Shown here: positions 51,201-64,000 of the stretch, in pieces
Layout: each line of letters starts with the position of its first letter
Position numbering within the stretch: position 1 is the stretch's first letter
From: Panopea generosa
Lineage: Eukaryota; Mollusca; Bivalvia; Adapedonta; Hiatellidae
Direction of reading: 5' to 3'
Length of the DNA stretch: 64,000 nt
NCBI GenBank assembly: GCA_029582155.1
Contig: CM055895.1
Coordinates: forward strand, 22,237,171-22,301,170
The notes under the pieces: model-generated
The model's input: the letters and a program-made list of their open reading frames with translations, nothing else
The model's database searches: none
Told to the model about the DNA's origin: nothing
Translations under genes and position numbers: made by a program

Positions 51201-54200
51201 CTTACAACAGCCAAACATTTAAATGTAGTTGAATACTCACCATAGCCAAACATTTAAATGTAGTTAAATACTCGCCATAGCTAAACATTTAAATGTAGTT
51301 AATTACTCACCACAGCCAAACTTTTAAATGTAGTTAAATACTCGCCAAAGCCAAACATTTAAATTAAGTTAAATATTCTTCACAGCCAAACATTTAAATG
51401 TAGTTAAATACTCTTCACAGCCAAACATTTAAATGTAGTAAAATACTCGCCACAGCCAAACATTTAAATGTAGTTAAATACTCGCCACAGCCAAACATTT
51501 AAATGTAGTTAAATACTCGCCGTAGCCAAACATTTAAATGTAGCTAATTACCTACCACAGCCAAACATTTAAATGTAGTTAAATACTCGCCATAGCTAAA
51601 CATTTAAATGTAGTTAAATACTCATTATAGCCAAACATTTAAATGTAGTTAAATACTCGCCATAGCTAAACATTTAAATGTAGTTTATTATTCACCACAG
51701 CCAAACATTTAAATGTAGTTAAATACTCGCCGTAGCCAAACATTTAAATGTAGTTAAATACTCACCACAGCCAAACATTTAGATGTAGTTAAGTACTCGC
51801 CATAGGCAAACATTTAAATGTAGTTAAATACTCACCATAGCCAAACATTTAAATGAAGTTAAATACTCGCCATAGCTAAACATTTAAAAGTAGTTAATTA
51901 CTCCCCACAGCCAAACATTTAAATGTAGTTAAATACTCACCACAGCCGAAAATTTAAATGTTGTTAAATACTCGCCATAGCCAAACATTTAAATGTTGTT
52001 AAATACTCGCCATAGCCAAACATTTTAATGTACTTAAATACTCGCCACAGCCAAACATATCAATGGAGTTAAATAAAACATTTAAATGTTGTTAAATACT
52101 CGCCATAGCCAAACATTTAAATGTTGTTAAATACTCGCCATAGCCAAACATTTAAATGGAGTTAAATATTCTTCACAGCCAAACATTTAAATGCAGTTAA
52201 ATATTCTTCACAGCCAAACATTTAAATGGAGTTAAAAACTCGCCGTAGCCAATCATTTAAATATAGTTAAATACTTGCCGTAGCCAAACATTTAAATGCA
52301 GTTAAATACTCATCATAGCCAAACATTAAATACTCGCCATATCCAAACATTTAAAAATAGTTAAATACTCGCCGTGGCCAAACATTTAAATGCGGTTAAG
52401 TACTCGCCACAGCCAAACATTTAAATGTAGTTAAATACTCGCCAAAGCCAAACATTTAAATGTAGTTAAATATTCTTCACAGCCAAACATTTAAGTGTAG
52501 TTAAATACTCGCCACAGCCAAACATTTAAATGTAGTTAAATATTCTTCACAGCCAAACATTTAAATGTAGTTAAATACTCGCCGTAGCCAAACATTTAAA
52601 TGTAGCTAATTACCTACCACAGCCAAACATTTAAATGTAGTTAAATACTCGCCATAGCTAAACATTTAAATGTAGTTAAATACTCATTATAGCCAAACAT
52701 TTAAATGTAGTTAAATACTCGCCATAGCTAAACATTTAAATGTAGTTTATTATTCACCACAGCCAAACATTTAAATGTAGTTAAATACTCGCCGTAGCCA
52801 AACATTTAAATGTAGTTAAATACTCACCACAGCCAAACATTTAGATGTAGTTAAGTACTCGCCATAGGCAAACATTTAAATGTAGTTAAATACTCACCAT
52901 AGCCAAACATTTAAATGAAGTTAAATACTCGCCATAGCTAAACATTTAAAAGTAGTTAATTACTCCCCACAGCCAAACATTTAAATGTAGTTAAATACTC
53001 ACCACAGCCGAAAATTTAAATGTTGTTAAATACTCGCCATAGCCAAACATTTAAATGTTGTTAAATACTCGCCATAGCCAAACATTTTAATGTACTTAAA
53101 TACTCGCCACAGCCAAACATATCAATGGAGTTAAATAAAACATTTAAATGTTGTTAAATACTCGCCATAGCCAAACATTTAAATGTTGTTAAATACTCGC
53201 CATAGCCAAACATTTAAATGGAGTTAAATATTCTTCACAGCCAAACATTTAAATGCAGTTAAATATTCTTCACAGCCAAACATTTAAATGGAGTTAAAAA
53301 CTCGCCGTAGCCAATCATTTAAATATAGTTAAATACTCGCCGTAGCCAAACATTTAAATGCAGTTAAATACTCATCATAGCCAAACATTAAATACTCGCC
53401 ATATCCAAACATTTAAAAATAGTTAAATACTCGCCGTGGCCAAACATTTAAATGCGGTTAAGTACTCGCCACAGCCAAACATTTAAATGTAGTTAAATAC
53501 TCGCCAAAGCCAAAAATTTAAATGTAGTTAAATATTCTTCACAGCCAAACATTTAAGTGTAGTTAAATACTCGCCACAGCCAAACATTTAAATGTAGTTA
53601 AATATTCTTCACAGCCAAACATTTAAATGTAGTTAAATACTCACCATAGCCAAACATTTAAATGTAGTTAAATACTCGCCAAAGCAAAACATTTAAATGT
53701 AGTTAAATACTCACCACAGCCAAACATTTAGATGTTGTTAAATACTCTTCACAGCCAAACACTTAAATGTAGTTTAATACTCGCCATAGCCAAACATTTA
53801 ATTGTAGTAAAATACTCGCCACAGCCAAACATTTAAATGTGGTTTAATACTCGCTACAGCCAAACATTTAAATGTAGTTAAATACTCACCATAGCCAAAC
53901 ATTTAAATGTAATCAATTACTTACAACAGCCAAACATTTAAATGTAGTTAAATGCTCACCACAGCCAAACATTTAGATGTAGTTAAATACTCGCCATAGG
54001 CAAACATTTAAATGTAGTTAAATACTCACCATAGCCAAACATTTAAATGAAGTTAAATACTCGCCATAGCTAAACATTTAAAAGTAGTTAATTACTCCCC
54101 ACAGCCAAACATTTAAATGTAGTTAAATACTCACCACAGCCAAAAATTTAAATGTTGTTAAATACTCGCCATAGCCAAACATTTAAATGTTGTTAAATAC

Positions 54201-56290
54201 TCGCCATAGCCAAACATTTTAATGTACTTAAATACTCGCCACAGCCAAATATATAAATTGAGTTAAATAAAACATTTAAATGTTGTTAAATACTCGCCAT
54301 AGCCAAACATTTAAATATTGTTAAATACTCGCCATAGCCAAACATTTAAATGGAGTTAAATATTCTTCACAGCCAAACATTTAAATGTAGTTAAATATTC
54401 TTCACAACCAAACATTTAAATGGAGTTAAAAACTCGCCGTAGCCAATCATTTAAATATAGTTAAATACTCGCCGTAGCCAAACATCTAAATGCAGTTAAA
54501 TACTCACCATAGCCAAACATTAAATACTCGCCATATCCAAACATTTAAAAATAGTTAAATACTCGCCGTGGCCAAACATTTAAATGCGGTTAAGTACTCG
54601 CCACAGCCAAACATTTAAATGTAGTTAAATACTCGCCCAAGCCAAACATTTAAATGTAGTTAAATATTCTTCACAGCCAAACATTTAAGTGTAGTTAAAT
54701 ACTCGCCACAGCCAAACATTTAAATGAAGTTAAATATTCTTCACAGCCAAACATTTAAATGTAGTTAAATATTCTTCACAGCCAAACATTTAAATGTAGT
54801 TAAATGCTCACCATAGCCAAACATTTAAATGTAGTTAAATACTCGCCAAAGCCAAACATTTAAATGTGGTTTAATACTCGCTACAGCCAAACATTTAAAT
54901 GTAGTTAAATACTATCCATAGCCAAACATTTAAATGTAATCAATTACTTACAACAGCCAAACATTTAAATGTAGTTGAATACTCACCATAGCCAAACATT
55001 TAAATGTAGTTAAATACTCGCCATAGCTAAGCATTTAAATGTAGTTAATTACTCACCACAGCCAAACTTTTAAATGTAGTTAAATACTCGCCAAAGCCAA
55101 ACATTTAAATGAAGTTTAATATTCTTCACAGCCAAACATTTAAATGTAGTTAAATACTCTTCACAGCCAAACATTTAAATGTAGTTAAATACTCGCCATA
55201 TCCAAACATTTAAATGTAGTAAAATACTCGCCACAGCCAAACATTTAAATGTAGTTAAATCTCGCCACAGCCAAACATTTAAATGTAGTTAAATACTCGC
55301 CACAGCCAAACATTTAAATGTAGTTAAATACTCGCCGTAGTCAAACATTTAAATGTAGTTAATTACTTACCACAGCCAAACATTTAAATGTAGTTAAATA
55401 CTCGCCATAGCTAAACATTTAAATGTAGTTAAATGCTCATTATAGCCAAACATTTAAATGTAGTTAAATACTCCCCATAGCTAAACATTTTAATGTAGTT
55501 TATTACTCACCACAGCCAAACATTTAAATGTGAAGTTAAATACTCGCCGTAGCCAAACATTTAAATGTAGTTAAATACTCACCACAACCAAACATTTAGA
55601 TGTAGTTAAATACTCACCATAGCCAAACATTTAAATGTAGTTAAATACTCACCATAGCCAAACATTTAAATGAAGTTAAATACTCGCCATAGCCATACAT
55701 TTAAATGTAGTTAATTACTTAACACAGCCAAACATTTAAATGTAGTTAAATACTCACCACAGCCAAACATTTAAAGGTAGTAAAGTACTCGCCATAGCTA
55801 AACATTTAAATGTAGTAATTACTCTTCACAGCCAAATATTTAAATGTAGTTAAATACTTTTCCCAGCCAAACATTTAAATGTAGTTAAATACTCAACACA
55901 GCCGAACATTTAAATGTAGTTAAATAGTCGCCATAGCTAAACATTTAAATGTAGTAAAAACTCTTCACAGCCAAACATTTAAATGTAGTTAATTACTCAC
56001 CACAACCAAACATTTAAATGTAGTTAAATACTCGCCATAGCTCAACATTTAAATGTAGTAAATACTCTTCACAGCCAAACATTTAAATGTAGTTAAATAC
56101 TCTTCACAGCCAAACATTTAAATGTAGTTAAATACTCACCATAGCTTAACATTCAAATGTAGTTAATTACTCACCTCAGCCAAACATTTAAATGTAGTTA
56201 AATACTCGCCGTAGCCAAACATTTAAATGTAGTTAAATACTCGCCGTAGCCAAACATTTAAATATAGTCAAATTTTCACCATAAGCAAAT
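48205..56290. repeat. 35-bp satellite array, about 8.1 kb, about 230 copies
   Basis: Consensus: CCAAACATTTAAATGTAGTT then AAATACTCGCCACAG. Each typical unit carries the 10-bp palindrome CATTTAAATG. Units vary mainly at CTCGCC/CTCTCC/TTCTTC/CTCACC and at CACAG/CATAG/CGTAG. From about 50.3 kb onward, long blocks recur at 1,062 bp (51541 and 52603; 52071 and 53133) and at 1,132 bp (to 54265), so the array has been expanded by kilobase-scale duplication. Frames within the left part are artefacts. Confidence 0.97.
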
Positions 56291-56294
56291 ATTT

Positions 56295-58180
56295 ATTTAG
56301 CATATAATATTTATTTCTACATCCGTAAAATCGTCTACTCTGTGTTTTCTTTTTATTCCTAGATCTGCTTTTTTTTTAATCTGAAATTAGAATTCCCGTA
56401 AGTGTTTGAATTTTAATTCTTTATGTCAAGAAAGTATTTAATACTTTTCTCATATATGTAGTTTTCTCCAAGAATTGATAGTTCATATATTTTTCATTTT
56501 GTCTTTCTTGCGCTAGACAAAATCTGCAAGTATACGTCTCCTTCTCCCTGTGGCATGTCAACATGACGATATTCACTCCGTTGACCTTAGTCCGACACTG
56601 TTATCGGTTACAGACATTATGGGAGGTAGATGAATTATTTCCAGTGATGCCAATGAATGTTTTTTGTCACTGTATTATTGTAACACATGTAATACCACAC
56701 TGAACCCGGCATATTTGTTTTGTTTATTACATGTATGTATGTTTATGCTCTAACATCATTATAACAGAACTAGCACAGAAAGCAAAGACTATCTATAGAT
56801 ATGTTTATTTCTGCATCATTACAACATCTTTCGTTTAAACAATAATGAATTATTTTGACACATATGTACGCTTCAAACATAATCCAGACGAGACTCCCAT
56901 CTTAGAGCCTAAACTCGATTTTTCCTGCCTCTCAAGTCCCGCCTGAACATGCCTGAATCCCAGACCTCGCTGTTACCTTTTATTATTTCAGTCCATTTGC
57001 CCAGTAGAGTGACAGCTATCATAATAAGTTCACATCTCTATTTTAGACCTGTTTACGCTATATTCTTGACAGGCCGTCATCATATATGACCAGTTTTACC
57101 TCCCATTATAATGCGGACAATTGTCTAAGTGAATATATGTAAATGTAATTATTACAATTATTATATTTTCAATTTACTAACGTAATGTTTTATTGCCATT
57201 CATTAAATAATACTCGATTAAACTATCTTTTAAACGATGATTAATGAGTGACTATGAAACATTCATCGTGTTTTAAATTGCTCTAGGCGCTGCTTGTAGT
57301 TGGATTATTGTTGTGTTATTTGAATACTGCACCAGATGGACATCTATAATAACAAACCATGTTCACATCTTTATTTTAGTTTGATTTTGGTAACCAAATG
57401 TTTCAAATAGTGAATTCTATCATTTATGCATCACCTCTGTTTTCGTTTGCGTTGTGTTTGTTTAATTAAACACATAAAAAGTAATATATTTCTATTTTGT
57501 TTTTGTGTTGAATTACTTCGCAAATTCCAGTGGCATTGTAACTTCAAGCGTTAAACAATAATAGACCAAACAGGAGAAGAAACACAAAAAGACAAGGACG
57601 CCCAGGCAGCATAAAAGCAATATCGAGAAACAGTGACAAGAGTCGGCACCGCATTGGGACGGCTAATAGTTAAACAAACCACTGGGGTGCTTAACCCCAC
57701 TGATAGGGCTTTGTATATTACAATTAATGGTGTAACATAAACTACTCTCAAATATAATCTGCAAGATGGTAGTAGAGTTATTTTTCTTTCAATATCATTT
57801 TTGCATTTTATAGTATTAGTTATATCGTGTTGTTTCTTTTTCCGGATTTTAGCGTTTTTAAAACAAAATGATTCATGAATAGCAATATATTCAAATATTA
57901 AAAATATATATATAAATTGGAGAAGAAATGCCATTTCATATGTTTGACGTTTTACTCTATTAATATCAATATCGCATGTTATGGAAGTGTTGTCCTTATT
58001 AAGGAATGAGGCGAAGCTACTGCTTGTACCATGTTCAAGTAAGCTGTATGAGTTTTCCAGCACAGTCCACGTGGGTATCGAATCAGTGATTAGGGCCGCT
58101 GAGTAGCTCCTATGTTTTCTATGGCTGCATGACCAGCTGTTATCATGTTATGATGTATCAGCACTGCGGCCCCATCATGC
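56295..58180. other. Intergenic stretch after the 35-bp array
   Basis: A GC-richer block at 56515-56640 is open in two plus frames. Copies of ATTATGGGAGGTA (56619) and its complement TACCTCCCATTATAAT (57103) face each other. A 170-codon minus frame (57551-58063) shows no domain. None is strong enough to call as a gene. Confidence 0.5.
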
Positions 58181-58183
58181 CAA

Positions 58184-58482
58184 GCCGGGCCCTATTAGCT
58201 CAGTCGGTTACGCGTCTGACTATCAATCCAGGGGTCGTGAGTTCGAATCCCCGCCCGGCAAGAGTCTCCGTGATGATTGATATACGACACTGTGACTCAT
58301 TGTCATTCGTCTCTCAACACTGATTCAAGTGGGAAAGTTATCTGTTACTTGCGGAGATGGGGTGTGCTCGAGTACTGGTTTATCCCAGGAAACAGTGGTT
58401 AGGTTAACTGATCGTCTGTTAGCCTTCGGTGGCATAAAAATGACGCTAAGTATTCAATCAATCAATCAACCAACATGCCAAA
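58184..58482 (+). repeat. tRNA-derived SINE, family A, full length
   Basis: The head has a perfect 7-bp acceptor stem (GCCGGGC / GCCCGGC), A-box TTAGCTCAGTCGG, B-box GAGTTCGAATCCC and a loop reading CTATCAA. A body of about 215 bp follows, then an (ATCA)n tail. This is the best-preserved copy and has an intact internal pol III promoter. A standalone tRNA gene is unlikely because the same body follows the head in four copies. Confidence 0.92.
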
Positions 58483-58489
58483 CTGATCT

Positions 58490-60174
58490 GGAGTAAAGGA
58501 TCGAAAAAGTCTGCAATATGAGGATACTCGTTTAATGATGTGGACAGTTATGGTAGAGTAAGATTCCAGTTGTTGAACACGTTGTATCCAGCATCGTATG
58601 AATTTATCCAGAATTATTTTTTAAAAAAGTTAATATCAACATATAAACTGTAATGGTTGTGTGTGAATATTTTCAAATCAAAACATATATTTTAATTGAA
58701 ATACATTTGTTTTCAACATAATTTCCAGTTATGCTTATTTTAACGTTTATTGAACCCTTTAAGGGAATTTATCAGGATTTTTCAAACTTTTAAAATTGGC
58801 TAAATTATATTGTTTCTAGTATATAAGGCTTATCTATACTCACTGACCACGTATTGCAAAAAAAAATATACATTTAAACCTGTCAAAACAATATATTAAA
58901 ATGGGATTTCCTAACTTGGGCTACGCGCTAATAGGTAAGACTAAAATAGATTTCTCGCTTAAAGGGCAACACATTTTAGAAAGGAGTGGTACAACACAAA
59001 ATCTGAACGGGCAAAAACGTTTCCAGTAGAAGTATAATGCATTTTAATAACATATCGGAGTTTAAAGGAGAAAGGGCGTACGCCAGGGTTTTTTTCAAAA
59101 GTAGATCCGGCATTGATTCAGGTTTACACGTAGTAAAAATTGTTTTATCTTAGAAAGAGTCCGAATGATTTCAAGCAGTAGTTAAATGCTGTCTATTGTT
59201 AGGATGAGGATTTCGTTTTAAGCTAACCACTCCGATTTTAATATCGATTTTGTCACGTTTTTGGTGGATTTGTCGTACCAAACCATTCGGATTTGATTTA
59301 TTAATGACAATGGGTTGTTTTTAATCCATTTTAATAATTATTTAATTGTTTAAGACATTTCTATGGTGTTTTTCTTGATATAGTCCCTTTAAAAGAAATA
59401 GTACATTTTCAGCAGTAAACTGTCTGTGGGTTATTTTTGTTTTGTTTTTTCATAATTAAATAACATTAGTAACAACACGTGGTTCGTTGCGATATATGCC
59501 AAACAGCGTTATATATGCCATTTTTACATAATCCCAAGGAATTATAGTCCTAAATATTCCGTACTTGTATTTTCATTTTGATATATGTTGACTTAGTCTA
59601 TGCTTATAAAAGTCTAAAGCAGTCAAAAAGCGGAAACATGTAATTCGGAGTACTTCGTCGATTTCCCTATAAGGCAGACGAAGTATATGTGCGATTGATT
59701 GAAATTATGTTGCTGACAACGTCACATGAACTCTAACATGTGCATCAGGAAATAATATCTTAAATAATTTACGTAGCACCGACGAAGCTTTTGAAAATAT
59801 TTGGACAAGGTCTATTGGGAGAAATAAAACTGTGACGACAACAACACACTTGTCATAGTTGAACGTTTTATTTACCATAATTCTACAAGTTCAGTTCTCT
59901 AGTTGTTTGTGTTTCTAGTTAGTTTACCGTGCAATCGTTGTCTTTATGGAGTTCGTATGTGTCTTCTTGCGCTTAAAATAGAAATAAATAAAACAGATGT
60001 GTAAGAAATAAACTACGAAATAGAAAATCTGTTTGGTTGGATATATATGTGGGTTTAAGAAAAGGTTTCCAAAAAATGCAAGCAACTTTATATGTGAATG
60101 AAAATAATGAACTCAACACCTTAAGATGTCTAATCACTTTGTACTTGGTGTATTAAAGTTCATAGTTCAACAAT
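58490..60174. other. Intergenic stretch without recognised features
   Basis: AT-rich and unique-looking. It includes an AATAAATAAAA at about 59982. No coding or RNA feature could be supported. Confidence 0.55.
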
Positions 60175-63100
60175 CTAGCCTTATTAGGTTACATAGTTTA
60201 TATTTCAACTATCGAGCATGTCTACATGTGTATATATTATTAGGTTTCATTGTTGATGTATCAACTATCGAGCATGTCTATCTGTGTATATATAATTAGG
60301 TTTCAGTGTTAATATTTGAACTTTTGAGCATGTCTATATGTGTATATATAATAAGGTTTCAGTGTTAACATTTCAAGTGTCGAGCATGTCCACATGTTTA
60401 TATATTAATACGTTTCATTGTTGATATATCAGCTATTGTGCATGTCTCTATGAGTATATATAATTAGGTTTCAGTGTTAATGTATCAACTATTGCGCATG
60501 TCTATATGTGTGTGTATATATAATTAGGTTTCAGTGTTAATAAATCAACTGTTGCGCATGTTTATATGTGTATATATAATTATGTTTCAGTGTTTATATA
60601 TCAACTATTGCGCATGCCTATATTGTATATATAATTATGTTTCATTGTTCATATTTCAACTATCGAGCATGTTTACACGTGTATATATAATTATGTTTCA
60701 GTGTTAATCTATCAACTATCGAGCATGTCTATACGTGTATATATAATTAGGTTTCAGTGTTAATATATCAACTATTGAGCATGTCTATTTGTGTATATAT
60801 AATTAGGTTTCAGTGTTAATATATCAACTATTGAGCGTGTCTATATGTGTATATATAATTAGGTTTCAGTGTTAATATATCAACTATTGCGCATGTCTAT
60901 ATGTGTATATATAATTATGTTTTAGTGTTTATATATCAACTATTGCGCATGCCTATATTGTATAAATAATTATGTTTCATTGTTCATATTTCAATTATCG
61001 AGCATGTTTATACGTGTATATATAATTAGGTTTCAGTGTTAATATATCAACTATTGTGCATGTCTATATGAGTGTATATAATTAGGTTTCAGTGTTAATG
61101 TATCAACTATTGCGCATGTCTATATGTGTGTATATATAATTATGTTTCAGTGTTAATGTATCAATTATTGCGCATGTCTATATGTGTGTATATATGATTA
61201 GGTTTCATTGTTGATATATCAACTATTGTGCATGTCTATATCTGTATATATAATAAGGTTTCAGTGTTAATGTATCAACTATTGCGCATGCATGTCTATA
61301 TGTGTGTATATATAATTAGGTTTCAGTGTTAACATATCAACTATTGCGCATGTTTATATGTGTATATATAATTATGTTTCAGTGTTTATATATCAACTAT
61401 TGTGCATGCCTATATTGTATATATAATTATGTTTCATTGTTCATATTTCAAACATCGAGCATGTCTACATGTGTATATATAATTAGGTTTCAGTGTTAAT
61501 ATTTGAACTTTCGAGCATGTCTATATGTGTATATATAATAAGGTTTCAGTGTTAACATTTCAAGTGTCGAGCATGTCTACATGTCTATATATTATTACGT
61601 TTCATTGTTGATATATCAGCTATTGTACATGTCTATATGTGTATATATAATTAGGTTTCAGTGTTAATGTATTAACTATTGCGCATGTTTATATGTGTTT
61701 GTATATATAATTAGGTTTCAGTGTTAATAAATCAACTGTTGCGCATGTTTATATGTGTATATATAATTATGTTTCAGTGTTTATATATCAACTATTGCGC
61801 ATGCCTGTATTATATATATAATTATGTTTCATTGTTCATATTTCAACTATCGAGCATGTTTACACGTGTATATATAATTATGTTTCAGTGTTAATCTATC
61901 AACTATCGAGCATGTCTATACGTGTATTTATAATTAGGTTTCAGTGTTAATATATCAACTATTGAGCATGTCTATATGTGTATATATAATTAGGTTTCAG
62001 TGTTAATATATCAACTATTGAGCGTGTCTATATGTGTATATATAATTAGGTTTCAGTGTTAATATATCAACTATTGCGCATGTCTATATGTGTATATATA
62101 ATTATGTTTTAGTGTTTATATATCAACTATTGCGCATGCCTATATTGTATAAATAATTATGTTTCATTGTTCATATTTCAATTATCGAGCATGTTTATAC
62201 GTGTGTATATAATTAGGATTCAGTGTTAATATATCAACTATTGTGCATGTCTATATGTGTATATATAATAAGGTTTCAGTGTTAATGTATCAACTATTGA
62301 GCATGTCTATATGTGTGTATATATAATTATGTTTCAGTGTTAATGTATCAACTATTGCGCATGTCTATATGTGTGTATATATGATTAGGTTTCATTGTTG
62401 ATATATCAACTATTGTGCATGTCTATATGAGTATATATAATTAGGTTTCAGTGTTAATGTATCAACTATTGCGCATGTCTATATGTGTGTATATATAATT
62501 AGGTTTCAGTGTTAACATATCAACTATTGCGCATGTTTATATGTGTATATATAATTAAGTTTCAGTGTTTATATATCAACTATTGCGCATGCCTATATTG
62601 TATATATAATTATGTTTCATTGTTCATATTTCAAACATCGAGCATGTTTATATGTGTATATATAATTAGGTTTCAGTGTTAATATATCAACTATTGTGCA
62701 TGTCTATATGTGTATATATAATTAGGTTTCAGTGTTAATGTATCAACTATTGCGCATGTTTCTATGTGTGTATATATAATTAGGTTTCAGTGTACATGTA
62801 TCAACTATTGCGCATGTCTATATGTGTATATATAATTAGGTTTCAGTGTTAATGTATCAACTATTGCGCATGTCTATATGTGTGTATATATTATTAGGTT
62901 TCAGTGTTAATAAATCAACTATTGCGCATGTTTATATGTGTATATATAATTATGTTTCAGTGTTTATATATCAACTATTATGCACGCCTATATGTGTATA
63001 TATAATTATGTTTCAGTGTTAATATTTCAATTATCGAGCACGTCTACATGTGTATATATTATTACGTTTCATTGTTGATATATCAGCTATTGTGCATGTC

Positions 63101-64000
63101 TATATGTGTATATATAATTAGGTTTCAGGGTTAATGTATCAAATATTCCGCATGTCTATATGTGTGTGTATATATAATTAGGTTTCAGTGTTATTAAATC
63201 AACTATTGCGCATGTTTATATGTGTATATATAATTATGTTTCAGTGTTTATTTATCAACTATTGCGCATGCCTATATTGTATATATAATTATGTTTCATT
63301 GTTCATATTTCAACTATCGAGCATGTTTATACGTGTATATATAATTATGTTTCAGTGTTAATATATCAACTATCGAGCATGTCTATACGTGTATATATCA
63401 TTAGGTTTCAGTGTTAATGTATCAACTATTGCGCATGTCTATATGGGTGTATATATAATTAGGTTTCAGTGTTAATAAATAAACTATTGCGCATGTTTAT
63501 ATGTGTATATGTAATTATGTTTTAGTGCTTATATATCAACTATTGTGCATGCCTATATTGTATATATAATTATGTTTAAATGTTCATATTTCAACTATCG
63601 AGCATGTTTATATGTGTATATATAATTATGTTTCATTGTTAATATATCAACTATCGAGCATGTCTATATGTGTATATATAATTATGTTTCAGTGTTAATA
63701 TATCAACTATTGAGAATGTCTATATGTGTATATATAATTATGTTTCAGTGTTAATGTATCAACTATTGAGCGTGTCTATATGTGTATATATAATTAGGTT
63801 TAAGTGTTAATATATCAACTATTGCGCATGTCTATATGTGTATATATAATTATGTTTCAGTGTTTATATATCAACTATTGCGCATACCGATATTGTATAT
63901 ATAATTATGTTTCATTGTTCATATTTCAACTATTGAGCATGTTTATACGTGTATATATAATTAGGTTTCAGTGTTAATCTATCAACTATCGAGCATGTCT
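60175..64000. repeat. 56-bp satellite array running off the window, about 67 copies
   Basis: Consensus: TGTGTATATATAATTAGGTT then TCAGTGTTAATATATCAACT then ATTGCGCATGTCTATA, with 54-60-bp length variants. Alternating unit types (GCGCATG, GAGCATG and a short CCTATATTG type) form a higher-order pattern: TTTACACGTG at 60672 and 61859, and AAGTGTCGAGC at 60375 and 61562, both 1,187 bp apart. The array continues past 64000. Confidence 0.96.

Noticed and set aside
57551..58063. 170-codon minus-strand frame, the longest outside repeats
   Set aside because: No domain, irregular hydrophobic runs without a membrane-protein pattern, AT-rich codon use like flanking DNA, and no splice or promoter context. 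Probably chance.
58184..58257. Functional tRNA gene
   Set aside because: The head folds well, but the same head plus a shared 215-bp body and (ATCA)n tail occurs in four places, which defines a SINE.

Overview
The window is animal nuclear DNA, AT-rich, intron-rich and heavily loaded with tandem repeats. tRNA-derived SINEs, a decayed Tc1-like element, pogo-like short inverted-repeat elements and a decayed FEN/XPG-like (PIN) multicopy gene together suggest a lophotrochozoan, most likely a bivalve mollusc. That taxonomic call is an inference; no single sequence here proves it.

Positions 1-28105 hold the 3' part of one gene on the plus strand, a receptor (membrane) guanylate cyclase of the natriuretic-peptide-receptor type. 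Seventeen exons can be placed by splice sites and reading phase. They join without a frameshift into 918 codons plus a stop, starting inside the extracellular ligand-binding domain. The first part of the gene lies upstream of the window. Domain order is: end of the ANF-receptor-like ectodomain, juxtamembrane Cys pair, single membrane helix, Ser-rich linker, kinase-homology domain, coiled-coil linker, class III cyclase domain, and a Ser/Asn-rich tail of about 200 residues ending in a PDZ-ligand-like SSMV. One intron has a GC donor. The cyclase carries Thr where guanylate cyclases normally have the base-selecting Cys.

Introns of this gene carry two minisatellites (27 bp and about 43 bp units), several short inverted-repeat elements and SINEs. 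Positions 28106-43600 contain no convincing complete gene. They hold a 53-bp repeat with a poly(A) signal, a 108-bp array carrying CRE-like palindromes, a Tc1-like element interrupted by a SINE, a SINE nested in a SINE, a compound trinucleotide tract and one exon-like block of unknown parentage (39044-39168).

Positions 43640-44900 (minus) are a decayed copy of a multicopy invertebrate nuclease-like gene. A 69-bp array (45690-46985) keeps one frame open for 419 codons. An 8.1-kb array of a 35-bp unit (48205-56290) and a 3.8-kb array of a 56-bp unit (60175 to the window end) fill much of the right side. Both show higher-order repetition of roughly 1.06 kb and 1.19 kb. Tandem arrays together cover about 18 kb, over a quarter of the window. 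I found no evidence of a new multi-gene system; the unusual material is the cyclase residue and tail, and the repeat biology.
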